Origin: Streptomyces sp. NBC_00670
GTDB taxonomy: Bacteria > Actinomycetota > Actinomycetes > Streptomycetales > Streptomycetaceae
Assembly: GCF_036226765.1 (NCBI RefSeq)
Contig: NZ_CP109017.1
Location: 1,689,501-1,753,500 of the forward strand
DNA length: 64,000 nucleotides
Direction: 5' to 3'
The notes beneath the pieces were generated by a model, which saw nothing but the letters and a program-made list of their open reading frames with translations, searched no databases and was not told the origin of the DNA. Shown here piece by piece: positions 17,581-26,328 of this stretch (positions are counted from its first letter, which is position 1; every line of letters starts with the position of its first letter). The translations under genes were made by a program, and so were the position numbers.

Positions 17581-17615
17581 CACAACTGAACACCGGCACC
17601 ACAACTGAACACCGG
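17581..17615 (+). repeat. Tandem repeat in the ectB-ectC gap
   Basis: CACAACTGAACACCGG occurs at 17581-17596 and again at 17600-17615 (period 19). Degenerate ACACCGGG/ACACCCGGG units continue to about 17650. The unusual 126-bp spacer separates two genes that are normally close. It may hold an RNA-processing or internal control site; no function can be read. Confidence 0.6.
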
Positions 17616-17671
17616 GACACAGCCACACCGGGAAACACCCGGGAACACCGAGAAGGAGGCGTCACCCCACC

Positions 17672-18073
17672 GTGATCGTCCGATCGTTCAAGGAAGTCGA
17701 AGGCACCGACCGGCACATCAAGTCCGAGTCCGGTACCTGGGAGAGCAAGCGCATCGTCCTCGCCAAGGAGAAGGTCGGCTTCTCCGTGCACGAGACGATT
17801 CTCTACGCGAACACGGAGACGTCGATGTGGTACGCCAACCACATCGAGGCCGTCGTCTGCACCGAGGGCGAGGCGGAGCTCACCGACCGCGAGACCGGGC
17901 AGACGTACACGATCACCCCCGGCACGATGTACCTCCTCAACGGCCACGAGCGGCACACGCTCAAGGTCAAGGAGAAGGACTTCCACTGCATCTGCGTGTT
18001 CAACCCGCCCGTGACCGGACGGGAGGACCACGACGAGAACGGCGTCTACCCCCTGATCACCGAGGAGGTGTGA
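17672..18073 (+). CDS. ectC: L-ectoine synthase
   Basis: EctC closes the ring of N-gamma-acetyl-diaminobutyrate to ectoine. The 133-residue cupin shows the iron-site motifs [18 protein letters not shown] and [16 protein letters not shown], and starts [16 protein letters not shown] as usual. It starts at GTG 17672 with AAGGAGG at 17653-17659; the 12-base spacing is long, which might lower translation. It sits 7 bp upstream of ectD. Confidence 0.95.
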   Translation: MIVRSFKEVEGTDRHIKSESGTWESKRIVLAKEKVGFSVHETILYANTETSMWYANHIEAVVCTEGEAELTDRETGQTYTITPGTMYLLNGHERHTLKVKEKDFHCICVFNPPVTGREDHDENGVYPLITEEV

Positions 18074-18080
18074 GGACCCC

Positions 18081-18995
18081 ATGACCGCTCCCACCACCAC
18101 ATCCGCCGGTTCCGGCGTCACCGACCTCTACCCCACCCGCGGCGCCACCGAGGTGTCCGTGCCCCGGCAGGACCCGGTCGTCTGGGGCTCCCCGGACACG
18201 CCCGGACCGGTCCCGGCGGGCGATCTGCGGAACCTCGACCGCGACGGCTTCCTCGCCATCGACCAGCTGATCAGCGAGGACGAGGCCGGCGCGTACCGCG
18301 CGGAACTGGAGCGGCTGGTCGCCGACCCGGCGATCCGGGCCGACGAGCGGTCGATCGTCGAGCCGAAGTCGCAGGAGATCCGTTCGGTCTTCGAGGTGCA
18401 CCGGATCAGCGAGGTGTTCGCCAACCTGGTGCGCGACGAGCGTGTCGTCGGCCGGGCGCGGCAGATCCTCGGCTCGGACGTGTACGTCCACCAGTCGCGG
18501 ATCAACGTCAAGCCGGGCTTCGGGGCCAGCGGTTTCTACTGGCACTCGGACTTCGAGACCTGGCACGCCGAGGACGGTCTGCCGAACATGCGGACGGTGT
18601 CCGTCTCGATCGCGCTGACCGAGAACTACGACACCAACGGCGGCCTCATGATCATGCCGGGGTCGCACAAGACGTTCCTCGGGTGTGCGGGGGCCACGCC
18701 GAAGGACAACTACAAGAAGTCGCTCCAGATGCAGGACGCGGGCACGCCGTCGGACGAGGCTCTGACCTCGATGGCGAGCGAGTACGGCATCAAGCTCTTC
18801 ACGGGCAGGCCGGGCTCGGCGACGTGGTTCGACTGCAACTGCATGCACGGTTCCGGCGACAACATCACGCCGTATCCGCGCAGCAACGTGTTCATCGTGT
18901 TCAACAGCGTGGAGAACGCGGCGGTGGAGCCGTTCGCGGCGCCGGTGCGCCGGCCGTCGTTCATCGGCGCGCAGGACTTCACGCCGGTGAAGTGA
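18081..18995 (+). CDS. ectD: Ectoine hydroxylase
   Basis: EctD is a non-heme Fe(II), 2-oxoglutarate-dependent dioxygenase that converts ectoine to 5-hydroxyectoine. The 304 residues carry the iron triad H155-x-D157 (YWHSDFETWH) and H256 (CMHGSGDN). The signature FYWHSDFETWHAEDG is followed by NGGLMIMPGSHKTF. The 2-oxoglutarate side PYPRSNVFIVFNS is also present. It starts at ATG 18081, seven bases after ectC, so the two are one transcript. Its presence means the strain should make hydroxyectoine. Confidence 0.95.
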   Translation: MTAPTTTSAGSGVTDLYPTRGATEVSVPRQDPVVWGSPDTPGPVPAGDLRNLDRDGFLAIDQLISEDEAGAYRAELERLVADPAIRADERSIVEPKSQEIRSVFEVHRISEVFANLVRDERVVGRARQILGSDVYVHQSRINVKPGFGASGFYWHSDFETWHAEDGLPNMRTVSVSIALTENYDTNGGLMIMPGSHKTFLGCAGATPKDNYKKSLQMQDAGTPSDEALTSMASEYGIKLFTGRPGSATWFDCNCMHGSGDNITPYPRSNVFIVFNSVENAAVEPFAAPVRRPSFIGAQDFTPVK

Positions 18996-19013
18996 GCACG
19001 CGGTAGCCCGTTC

Positions 19014-19047
19014 CCGGGGCCGCTCCCCACGTGGGGAGCGGCCCCGG
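19014..19047. terminator. Perfect 34-bp palindromic bidirectional terminator
   Basis: The arm CCGGGGCCGCTCCCCAC (19014-19030) is followed at once by its exact complement GTGGGGAGCGGCCCCGG (19031-19047). It lies between the convergent stops of ectD and the class V aminotransferase-like gene and should stop transcripts from both sides. No U-tract follows, as is usual in Streptomyces. Confidence 0.88.
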
Positions 19048-19056
19048 ACGCGTGTG

Positions 19057-20142
19057 CTAGGAACCCAGCGCGTCGAGGAGCCGGTCCACGTCCGCCGGGG
19101 TGTTGTAGAGGTGGAACGCGGCGCGCAGGTTGCCCGCGCGGTCGGAGACCTCGATGCCGGCCTCGCTCAGCGCCGGCTGCCGGTCGCCGAGTCCGGGCAC
19201 GGAGACGATCGGCGAACCGGGCGCGGGCACCGGCGCGTGCCCGAGCGCGGCGAGCCCGGTGCGGAACCGTTCGGCGAGGGCGAGGTCGTGCGCGCGTACG
19301 GTGTCCACGCCCAGTTCCTCCAGGAGGGCGAGGGAGTGGCGGGCACCGACGTAGGAGTAGAGGGCGGGGCTCTCGTCGAACCGGCGTGCGGAGTGGGCCA
19401 GTTCCTCGACCGGGCCGTAGCAGCTGTCCCAGGGGCGCTCCCCCGCGACCCAGCCGGCGAACACCGGTTCGAGGCCGACGGGCTCCTCCGGGACGACCAG
19501 GAACGCCGCGCCGCGCGGGCAGAGCAGCCACTTGAAGGCGACGGCGGAGACGTAGTCGTACGCCCCCGCGTCGAGGTCGAACCAGCCGGCGGCCTGGGAG
19601 GCGTCGACGTAGGTGCGCGCGTCGTGCGCGTGGGCGGCGGCGCGGATCGCGGGGAGGTCGGCGATGCGGCCGTCCGCGGACTGGGCGGCGCTGACGGCGA
19701 CGAGCGCGGTGCCGGGGCGCACGGACTCCGCGACCGCCTCCAGCGGCACCGCGCGGACCTTGAGGTCGCGGCGGACGTGGAAGGGGTTGACCACGGAGCT
19801 GAAGTCGCCCTCGGCGGTGAGGACTTCGGCGCCCTCGGGGAGCGAGGCGGCGATCAGCCCGGTGTACGTGGCGACCGACGCGCCGGTGGCGACCCGGGTG
19901 GCGGGGACGCCGACGAGACGGGCGAAGGAGGCGCGGGCCGCCTCGACGTCCGCGAACATGTCGGTGGGCCGCCCGGCGGCCGCCGCATCCAGGGCGGTGC
20001 GCATGGCGGCGACCGTACGGGCCGGGGGCAGCGAGGTGCTCGCGGTGTTCAGATAGGTGGTGGCCGGCGCGAACTCGGCGCGGACGAGGTCGTCGAAGGT
20101 CCGGGGGCTCTCTGTGCTCTCGATGCTCTCGGTGGTCTCCAT
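19057..20142 (-). CDS. Class V aminotransferase / cysteine desulfurase-like PLP enzyme
   Basis: A 361-residue fold-type I PLP protein of the isopenicillin-N-epimerase/cysteine desulfurase-like group. It shows TTYLNTASTSLPPARTVAAM at the N-terminus, VATGASVATYTGLIAASLPEG, the SAAQSADGRIADL loop, YVDASQAAGWFDLD (PLP Asp), and the Schiff-base lysine in SAVAFKWLLCPRGAAFL. I see no catalytic cysteine loop of a true desulfurase, so epimerase or lyase activity is more likely. I chose the ATG at 20142 because the Glu/Ser/Thr-rich start follows; the frame continues upstream. Confidence 0.75.
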   Translation of the reverse strand: METTESIESTESPRTFDDLVRAEFAPATTYLNTASTSLPPARTVAAMRTALDAAAAGRPTDMFADVEAARASFARLVGVPATRVATGASVATYTGLIAASLPEGAEVLTAEGDFSSVVNPFHVRRDLKVRAVPLEAVAESVRPGTALVAVSAAQSADGRIADLPAIRAAAHAHDARTYVDASQAAGWFDLDAGAYDYVSAVAFKWLLCPRGAAFLVVPEEPVGLEPVFAGWVAGERPWDSCYGPVEELAHSARRFDESPALYSYVGARHSLALLEELGVDTVRAHDLALAERFRTGLAALGHAPVPAPGSPIVSVPGLGDRQPALSEAGIEVSDRAGNLRAAFHLYNTPADVDRLLDALGS

Positions 20143-20239
20143 GGGACAACTGTGCGGCCCGGTGGCCGCCCCGTCCATTGCCGGTTTCTGCGCGATATCC
20201 CCAAGAGACGCTTATGGGACGGCTCTCACCTGCGGTTTC

Positions 20240-20962
20240 TCAGTTCTGCGGGACCGCGCAGCCGTCCGGGCCACAGGCGTCGGCACCGTCGCTATCGCCG
20301 TCGAGCAGCCGCAGCGGGGTGTGCGCCTCCCAGGCCTGGGTGAGGGCGCGGGTGAAGACCTCGGCGGGCTGGGCGCCGGAGACGCCGTACTTCCGGTCGA
20401 GGACGAAGAACGGCACGCCGTTCGCGCCGAGTTCGGTGGCCTCGCGCTCGTCGGCGCGCACGGCGTCGGCGTACGCGTCCGGGTCGGCGAGGACCGTCCG
20501 TACGGCCGCCTCGTCGAGACCGGCCTCGACGGCCAGCTCCACGAGCCGCTCGTCGCCCTCGGAGAACACGGAGCGCTCCTCGGCGAAGTTGGCCCGGTAC
20601 AGAATCCCCAGCAGCTCGGCCTGCCTGCCGTGCTCCTTGGCGAGGTGGAGCAGGCGGTGCATGTCGAAGGTGTTGCCGTTGTCGCGGTCCCGGGTGCGGT
20701 ACGCCAGCCCCTCGGCGGCGGCCTGCGCGCCCAGGTTCTCCTCACCGGCCCGCGCCTGCGCCTGGCTCATCCCGTACTTCCGGGTGAGCATGGTGAGCAC
20801 GGGCTCGACGTCCCCCTTGGCCCGCCCGGGGTCCAGCTCGAACGAGCGGTGCACGACCTCGACCTGCTCCCGCTGCGGAAATCCGGCCAGCGCCTTCTCG
20901 AACCGCGCCTTGCCCACGTAGCACCACGGGCAGGCGACGTCGCTCCAGATCTCCACACGCAT
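20240..20962 (-). CDS. FrnE-type DsbA family oxidoreductase
   Basis: A 240-residue thioredoxin-fold protein of the DsbA/FrnE branch, cytoplasmic since it has no signal peptide. The redox motif is at the very start: IWSDVACPWCYVGKARFE with CPWC at 11-14. The helical insert contains NTFDMHRLLHLAKEHG, and the cis-proline loop is GVPFFVLDRKYGVSGAQP. The tail has two more cysteines (DACGPDGCAVPQN). FrnE proteins act as disulfide isomerases or in polyketide tailoring, and a few bind metals. No cluster context points to a substrate. Confidence 0.88.
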   Translation of the reverse strand: MRVEIWSDVACPWCYVGKARFEKALAGFPQREQVEVVHRSFELDPGRAKGDVEPVLTMLTRKYGMSQAQARAGEENLGAQAAAEGLAYRTRDRDNGNTFDMHRLLHLAKEHGRQAELLGILYRANFAEERSVFSEGDERLVELAVEAGLDEAAVRTVLADPDAYADAVRADEREATELGANGVPFFVLDRKYGVSGAQPAEVFTRALTQAWEAHTPLRLLDGDSDGADACGPDGCAVPQN

Positions 20963-21063
20963 GCTCGGCTCACTCCACTGCTCGTACCGGTACGGGGGCG
21001 GGACCGCTCCCCGCGGATTCCATCCGGTACGTGAACCTTCAACAGCGTGCCTTCATTCCCTCT

Positions 21064-21416
21064 TCATTCGCCCGGCACCGCGTACCGCAGATACAGATGG
21101 TGATCGCCTTCGGCGGGCGGGTTCTCCGGATCGGGAACCCAGCCCTGCCGTGCGTAGAAGGCCTGCGCCCGCGCGTTGTCGACGTGCACGTCGAGCACGG
21201 CGGTCCGCCTCCCCGCGGCCCGCCACTCCTCGACGCACACGGCGTGCAGCGCGGCCCCGCGCCCACCGCGCCAGTGCTCGGGATCGACGTGGAACTGGAA
21301 CAGCTTGACGGTGTCGCCGGGGGCGCCCTCCGGGGTGCGGAAGGAGGCGATGGCGACGAGCCGCTCCCCCAGCACCCGCCCATCGGGCCGCGCGATGGCC
21401 TCCCGCCAGACGGCCG
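21064..21416 (-). pseudogene. 5'-truncated GNAT acetyltransferase
   Basis: The C-terminal two thirds (about 117 codons) of a GNAT acetyltransferase survive: ERLVAIASFR, VKLFQFHVDPEHWRGGRGAALHAV (acetyl-CoA loop), and LDVHVDNARAQAFYARQGWV to the stop at 21064. Upstream of about 21416 the coding sequence ends abruptly and continues into the GGGGCTGTGTC... module of the intergenic repeat. The first strands and any authentic start and ribosome site are missing. The frame stays open through the repeat, but that part is not protein-like. I regard it as a gene remnant; a short functional product is unlikely. Confidence 0.75.
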
Positions 21417-21520
21417 GGGCTGTGTCATCTGCGGCTCCGCCGCGCGGGCGCGACCGGCCCGCAGCCGAACACGCACCCCAGCCACCCCAAGGGGCGCGGG
21501 GAACTGCGCGACCAGCCACA
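21417..21520. repeat. Modular intergenic repeat, copy 3
   Basis: Contains GGGGCTGTGTCATCTGCGGC, then TCCGCCGCG, and then AAGGGGCGCGGGGAACTGCG (21485-21504) followed by CGACCAGCCACA. It is joined directly to the broken end of the GNAT gene. The C-rich tract and main hairpin are missing here. The 120 bp beyond, up to the aldehyde dehydrogenase stop, holds low-complexity CGCACCGCACC repeats (21605-21632) and no gene. Confidence 0.7.
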
Positions 21521-21644
21521 CTCAGCCGGCAGCCGCCAGACACCCCACCCCCAACGGCGAACAAGCGAAGGGGGGTCACGGGGCCCCAGGCCCCGCGCCC
21601 CCCACACCGCACCGCACCGCACCGCACCGCACCCAGCGGCAGCG

Positions 21645-23174
21645 TTACCGCTCAAGCACCCCGTCATACCTCCGCGGCACACCCGCCTCGTTCGCGTCCC
21701 GCAACTCCACCGGCAGCAGCGCCTCCGGCACCCCCTGATACGCCACCGGCCGCAGCCACCGCTCGATCGCCGTCCCGCCCACCGACGTGGACGTCGACGT
21801 CGTGGCCGGGTACGGCCCGCCGTGGTGCTGGGACGGCGCCACGGCGACCCCCGTCGGCCAGCCGTTCACCAGCACGCGCCCCGCCAGCGGCGTCAGCTCC
21901 GCCAGGAGCTCGGCGCCCCGGCCCTCGCCCGCACCCTCCCCCTCGGAGAGGTGCAGCGTGGCGGTCAGGTTGCCCGGCAGCCGGGACAGCACCGCGGTGA
22001 CCTCGTCCGCGCTCTCGTAGCGCGCGACGACCGTCACCGGCCCGAAGCACTCCTCGATCAGCACGTCGTACTCGCCCCCGGCCGCCAGCCGGCTCGCCGG
22101 CACCGTGAGGAACCCGGCGCTGACCGTGTGCTCGCCGCCCGCGCCCGGCGTCACGGGGCTCTCCACGTCGGCGAGCCGCGTGCGCTCCTCGATCCCGGCG
22201 AGGAAGTGGTCGCGCATCCGGTGGTCCAGCAGCACCCCGGCGTCCGTGTCGCTGACGCCCGCGACGAGCGACTTCAGCAGCCGGTCACCGGCCGCACCGG
22301 CCGGAGCGAGCACGAACCCCGGCTTGGTGCAGAACTGGCCCACGCCCATCGTCATCGAACCGGCGAGCCCGGTGCCGATCGCCTCGGCCCGCTCCTCGGC
22401 CGCCGCCTCGGTGACGACGACGGGGTTGAGGGAGCCGAGCTCGCCGTGGAACGGGATCGGCACGGGGCGCGCGGCCGCCGCGTCGAACAGGGCCCGCCCG
22501 CCGCGTACGGAACCGGTGAACCCGGCGGCGGCGACCAGCGGGTGCTTGACCAGCTCGACGCCGGCCTCGAAGCCGTGCACCAGGCCGAGCACACCCTCGG
22601 GGATGCCGTGCTCGCCTGCCGCCCGGCGCAGCACCTTGGCGACCAGCTCGGACAGGGCCGGGTGGTCGGGGTGGGACTTGACCACCACGGGGCACCCGGC
22701 GGCGAGCGCGCTCGCGGTGTCGCCGCCGGCGACGGAGAACGCGAAGGGGAAGTTGGACGCCGAGTAGACGGCGACGACGCCCAGCGGCACCTTGTAGCGG
22801 CGCAGGTCGGGCGTGGGCGGGACGGTCGTGTCGTCGGGGTGGTTGATCACCACGTCGAGGAAGGCGCCCTCGTCGACGATGCCGGCGAAGGCCCGCAGCT
22901 GGAAGCAGGTGCGGGCGAGCTCACCGGTGAGCCGGACCGGGCCGAGCGCGCTCTCCGCGTCGGCGACCTCGACGAGCGTGTCCCTGGCCTCCTCCAGTCG
23001 CTCGGCCGCGGTGCGCAGGAACGCCGCGCGCACGGCACGGTCGGCCAGGGCGCCGCGCGCGTCGTGCGCGGCCCGGACGGCGGCGTCCACCTCCTGGGCT
23101 GTGGCCTCCACCGCAACCTGCTCGCGCTGCTTCCCGGTACGGGGGTCGACACTCCAGACTGGTGCTGCTGCCAC
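21645..23174 (-). CDS. Alpha-ketoglutarate semialdehyde (2,5-dioxovalerate) dehydrogenase
   Basis: A 509-residue aldehyde dehydrogenase that would oxidise alpha-ketoglutarate semialdehyde to 2-oxoglutarate with NAD(P)+. It has the catalytic cysteine C282 in MGVGQFCTKPGFV and the general base E245 in FHGELGSLNPVVV. NAD-fold pieces are YSASNFPFAFSVAGGDTASALAAGCPVVVK and FTGSVRGGRAL. The sub-family signature GQFCTKPG with FHGELGS is that of the KGSADH class. It starts at GTG 23172-23174 with GGAG 8 bases upstream. It diverges from an IclR regulator, and its substrate is the product of both DapA-like enzymes 20 kb downstream. Confidence 0.85.
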   Translation of the reverse strand: MAAAPVWSVDPRTGKQREQVAVEATAQEVDAAVRAAHDARGALADRAVRAAFLRTAAERLEEARDTLVEVADAESALGPVRLTGELARTCFQLRAFAGIVDEGAFLDVVINHPDDTTVPPTPDLRRYKVPLGVVAVYSASNFPFAFSVAGGDTASALAAGCPVVVKSHPDHPALSELVAKVLRRAAGEHGIPEGVLGLVHGFEAGVELVKHPLVAAAGFTGSVRGGRALFDAAAARPVPIPFHGELGSLNPVVVTEAAAEERAEAIGTGLAGSMTMGVGQFCTKPGFVLAPAGAAGDRLLKSLVAGVSDTDAGVLLDHRMRDHFLAGIEERTRLADVESPVTPGAGGEHTVSAGFLTVPASRLAAGGEYDVLIEECFGPVTVVARYESADEVTAVLSRLPGNLTATLHLSEGEGAGEGRGAELLAELTPLAGRVLVNGWPTGVAVAPSQHHGGPYPATTSTSTSVGGTAIERWLRPVAYQGVPEALLPVELRDANEAGVPRRYDGVLER

Positions 23175-23194
23175 CGCGGGTCACTCCATTTCCC

Positions 23195-23210
23195 GTTCGA
23201 TATACTGAAC
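23195..23210. promoter_or_regulatory. Candidate IclR operator
   Basis: GTTCGATATACTGAAC, a 16-base imperfect palindrome (12 of 16 symmetric), lies in the 99-bp region between the dehydrogenase and the iclR gene. TATACT inside it could serve as a -10 box toward iclR. The position fits autoregulation and control of the dehydrogenase. Confidence 0.5.
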
Positions 23211-23273
23211 GCTGTCTCTGATGGTGAATATGCTGTCGAGACTATTTCGCGTCCAACGAAGGGGTCAAGGGCG

Positions 23274-24047
23274 ATGTCGGCAGGCGAGACGGGCGGCGGG
23301 GCGCAGGTCAAATCGGCGGTACGGACGGTGGAACTGCTGGAGTACTTCGCCGGGCGGCCCGGCATGCACTCCCTGGCCGCCGTGCAGGAGGCGGTGGGGT
23401 ACCCCAAGTCGAGCCTCTACATGCTGCTGCGCACCCTGGTGGAGCTCGGCTGGGTGGAGACGGACGCGACCGGCACGCGGTACGGCATCGGCGTACGGGC
23501 GCTGCTGGTCGGCACGTCGTACATCGACGGCGACGAGGTGGTGGCGCTGGCCCGCCCCACCCTGGACCGGCTCTCGGACGACACCACGGAGACCATCCAC
23601 CTGGCCCGCCTGGACGGCACCAACGTGGTCTACCTCGCCACCCGCCAGTCGCAGCACTACCTGCGCCCGTTCACCCGGGTCGGCCGCCGGCTGCCCGCGC
23701 ACTCCACCTCGCTCGGCAAGGCGCTGCTGTCCACGTACACCGACGAGCAGGTGCGGGGGCTGCTCCCGGAGACGCTGCCGGCGCTGACCGAGCACACGAT
23801 CACGGACCGGGAGAAGCTCATCGAGGAGCTGCACCAGATCCGTGAGCAGGGCATCTCGGTCGACCGCGAGGAGAACACGCTGGGGCTGCGCTGCTTCGGC
23901 GTGGCGATCCCCTACCGCACGCCCGCCCGGGACGCGATCAGCTGCTCGGTGCCGGTGGCGCGGCTGACGCCGGCGCACGAGCAGCTGGTGCAGGACGCGC
24001 TGTTCGACGCGCGCGACCGGCTCACCCTGGCGACGCGCCGCCTCTGA
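23274..24047 (+). CDS. IclR family transcriptional regulator
   Basis: A 257-residue regulator. The winged HTH spans about 12-75 (SAVRTVELLEYFAGRPGMHSL, then EAVGYPKSSLYMLLRTLVELGWVE). The IclR effector domain follows (GTSYIDGDEVVALARPTL, ETIHLARLDGTNVVYLATRQS, RLPAHSTSLGKALLST, ISVDREENTLGLRCFGVAIPYR). KdgR-like members of this family respond to keto-deoxy sugar acids. The position next to the semialdehyde dehydrogenase suggests control of sugar-acid use. The start at ATG 23274 is the first sensible one. Confidence 0.88.
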   Translation: MSAGETGGGAQVKSAVRTVELLEYFAGRPGMHSLAAVQEAVGYPKSSLYMLLRTLVELGWVETDATGTRYGIGVRALLVGTSYIDGDEVVALARPTLDRLSDDTTETIHLARLDGTNVVYLATRQSQHYLRPFTRVGRRLPAHSTSLGKALLSTYTDEQVRGLLPETLPALTEHTITDREKLIEELHQIREQGISVDREENTLGLRCFGVAIPYRTPARDAISCSVPVARLTPAHEQLVQDALFDARDRLTLATRRL

Positions 24048-24173
24048 CCGACTCCGGCCGATTCCGTCCGCTTCTGCTCACCTTCGGCCGTCTCGTGAAG
24101 GTCCGATGAGAAATTCGGCCGAAGAGCGCGGGACGGGAACGATCAGGTCCGTTCCGTTCGTCGTCCCTGTGCG

Positions 24174-25628
24174 ATGAATACGACGATCAGGCGGGCCTCC
24201 GTCTTCACCCTGCTGCTGGTCATCGCCCTGCTGGTACGGGCGACCTGGGTGCAGTTCTACGAAGGCAAGGCGCTCGCGGACGACAAGAACAACCGGCGGA
24301 ACGTCATGGAGCAGTACGCGGCGCCGCTCGGGAACATCATCGTGGCCGGGGACGCGGTCACCGGCTCGAAACGGACCTCGGGCGGCGACCTCGCGTACAA
24401 GCGCACGTACACGGACGGCAAGCTGTACGCCCCGGTGACGGGCTACAGCTCGCAGGTCTACGGGGCGACGCAGCTGGAGGGCATCTACCAGGACCTCCTG
24501 GACGGCACGGACAACCGGCTGAAGACGGTGATGGACACGGTCACCGGCGAGCGCCCGGACCCGGGCAACGTGCTCACGACCATCGACCCGGACGTGCAGA
24601 AGGCGGGCTACGAGGCGCTGGGCGACAAGAAGGGCGCCGCCGTCGCCATCGACCCGTCCACCGGCAAAATCCTCGCCGTCGTCTCCACCCCCTCCTACGA
24701 CCCGACGTCGATCAGCGGCACGGACGACGGGGCGGCGTGGAAGCGGCTCACCAAGGACGAGGACAAGCCGATGACGAACCGGGCGCTGCGCCAGCCACTG
24801 CCGCCGGGTTCGACGTTCAAGCTGGTGGTCGCGGCGGCGGCCCTGGAGGACGGCCTCTACTCGTCGGTGGACGAGAAGACGGACAGCCCGGACCCGTACC
24901 GGCTGCCCGGCACCGTGACCGACATGACCAACGAGAACCGCTCCGCGCCCTGCGAGGACGCCACGATCCGGGTGGCGCTCCAGTACTCCTGCAACACGGT
25001 CTTCGCGAAGATGGCCGTCGACCTCGGGCAGGACACACTGCGGGCGATGGCCGAGAAGTTCGGCTTCAACGACGAGTCGCTGGACGTGCCGGTGCGGGCG
25101 TACACGAGCGTGTACCCCAAGGACATGAACAAGTCGCAGACCGGCCTGACCGGCATGGGCCAGTTCGACGTGACGGCGACGCCGCTTCAGATGGCCATGG
25201 TGTCGGCCGCGATAGCCAACGGCGGTGAGCTGGTCTCGCCGCACATGGTGGCGCAGACCACCGACGCCGACGGCAACGTGCTCAAGGACTACGGGGACAG
25301 CACGACCACCGACCGGATCGTCAGCAAGTCCACCGCCGAGCAGTTGCAGTCGGCGATGCGGACGGTCGTGGAGGACGGCACGGGTGTGAACGCGCGGATA
25401 TCCGGGGCCACGGTCGGTGGCAAGACGGGTACGGCGCAGCACGGCGAGAACAACAGCAAGACGCCGTACGCGTGGTTCACGGCCTACGGCAAGTCCGACT
25501 CCAGTGACAAGGAGATCGCCGTGGCCGTGGTCGTCGAGCAGTCGGACGCCGCGCGCTCGGAGGTCAGCGGCAACGGTCTGGCGGCGCCGGTCGCCGCGGC
25601 GATGATGAAGGAGGCGCTGAAGAGCTGA
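24174..25628 (+). CDS. Penicillin-binding protein (transpeptidase, class B-like)
   Basis: A 484-residue membrane-anchored peptidoglycan transpeptidase. The N-terminus is one membrane segment (VFTLLLVIALLVRATWVQF, about 9-27). A dimerisation region follows, then the penicillin-binding domain. Active-site motifs are S213TFK, S272CN and K417TGT. The sequence resembles the PbpA/FtsI-like secreted PBPs of actinobacteria (LTTIDPDVQKAGYEAL, GAAVAIDPSTGKILAVVSTPSYDP). No FtsW/RodA partner lies nearby, unlike the main pbpA locus, so this is an accessory enzyme. No ribosome site is obvious before the ATG. Confidence 0.9.
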   Translation: MNTTIRRASVFTLLLVIALLVRATWVQFYEGKALADDKNNRRNVMEQYAAPLGNIIVAGDAVTGSKRTSGGDLAYKRTYTDGKLYAPVTGYSSQVYGATQLEGIYQDLLDGTDNRLKTVMDTVTGERPDPGNVLTTIDPDVQKAGYEALGDKKGAAVAIDPSTGKILAVVSTPSYDPTSISGTDDGAAWKRLTKDEDKPMTNRALRQPLPPGSTFKLVVAAAALEDGLYSSVDEKTDSPDPYRLPGTVTDMTNENRSAPCEDATIRVALQYSCNTVFAKMAVDLGQDTLRAMAEKFGFNDESLDVPVRAYTSVYPKDMNKSQTGLTGMGQFDVTATPLQMAMVSAAIANGGELVSPHMVAQTTDADGNVLKDYGDSTTTDRIVSKSTAEQLQSAMRTVVEDGTGVNARISGATVGGKTGTAQHGENNSKTPYAWFTAYGKSDSSDKEIAVAVVVEQSDAARSEVSGNGLAAPVAAAMMKEALKS

Positions 25629-25761
25629 CCCCCTTTCGAGGGGGCGCCCTCCTCATCGAAGGCGCGTGCGGACCACTGGTACGCTCCCGAGTCGGTCCGC
25701 CGGGGCCGGTTCGGGAAGGGCCGGGCGGATCACCGCACTCCGCCGCAGCGAGGAGGGCCCC

Positions 25762-26328
25762 GTGGGCACTGTCGTCGACGACGCCGCCTCCGTGGAGTTC
25801 CACGCCTTCTTCGAACGCCACTACGCCGAACTCTCCCGCCTCGCCCAGCTCCTGACGGGCGAACCGGACGCCGCCGACGACCTCGCCGCGGACGCGCTGC
25901 TCGCGCTGTGGCACCGCTGGGACCGGGTCCGCGCCGCGGACCACCCGGTGGCGTACGCACGCGGGGTGGTCGCCAATCTGGCCCGCACCCGGATCCGCAG
26001 CGCGGTGCGCGAACGGCGCCGGGTCACGCTGTTCTGGTCCCAGCGCGAGGAGCGCACCGAGAACCCCGACGTGGCCGGCGTGGTGGACGTGCAGGAGGCG
26101 CTGCGCCGGCTGCCGTTCCGCAAGCGGGCCTGTGTCGTGCTCCGGCACGCCTTCGACCTGTCCGAGAAGGACACCGCCCTCGCCCTGGGCGTCTCGGTCG
26201 GTACCGTGAAGAGCCAGACGTCCAAGGGCATGGCCGAACTGCAGCGGTTCCTGGGCGGCGACGAGGCTCCGCGGCGCGTGCACGCGGCGGCCCTGCCCGG
26301 GAGCGGGGCTGGAGGAAGGGACCGATGA
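25762..26328 (+). CDS. SigE-family ECF RNA polymerase sigma factor
   Basis: A 188-residue group 4 sigma factor. Region 2 is seen as FHAFFERHYAELSRLAQLLTGEPDAADDLAADALLALWHRW. Region 4 is VQEALRRLPFRKRACVVLRHAFDLSEKDTALALGVSVGTVKSQTSKGMAEL. The tail is short. It starts at GTG 25762 with GAGGAGG 5-11 bases upstream; the open frame before it is intergenic. It overlaps the next gene by ATGA, the usual layout of an ECF sigma factor with its membrane regulator. Confidence 0.92.
   Translation: MGTVVDDAASVEFHAFFERHYAELSRLAQLLTGEPDAADDLAADALLALWHRWDRVRAADHPVAYARGVVANLARTRIRSAVRERRRVTLFWSQREERTENPDVAGVVDVQEALRRLPFRKRACVVLRHAFDLSEKDTALALGVSVGTVKSQTSKGMAELQRFLGGDEAPRRVHAAALPGSGAGGRDR

Noticed and set aside
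19057..20142. Cysteine desulfurase of Fe-S assembly
   Set aside because: No catalytic Cys loop and no suf/isc partners; kept as an unspecified class V PLP enzyme.
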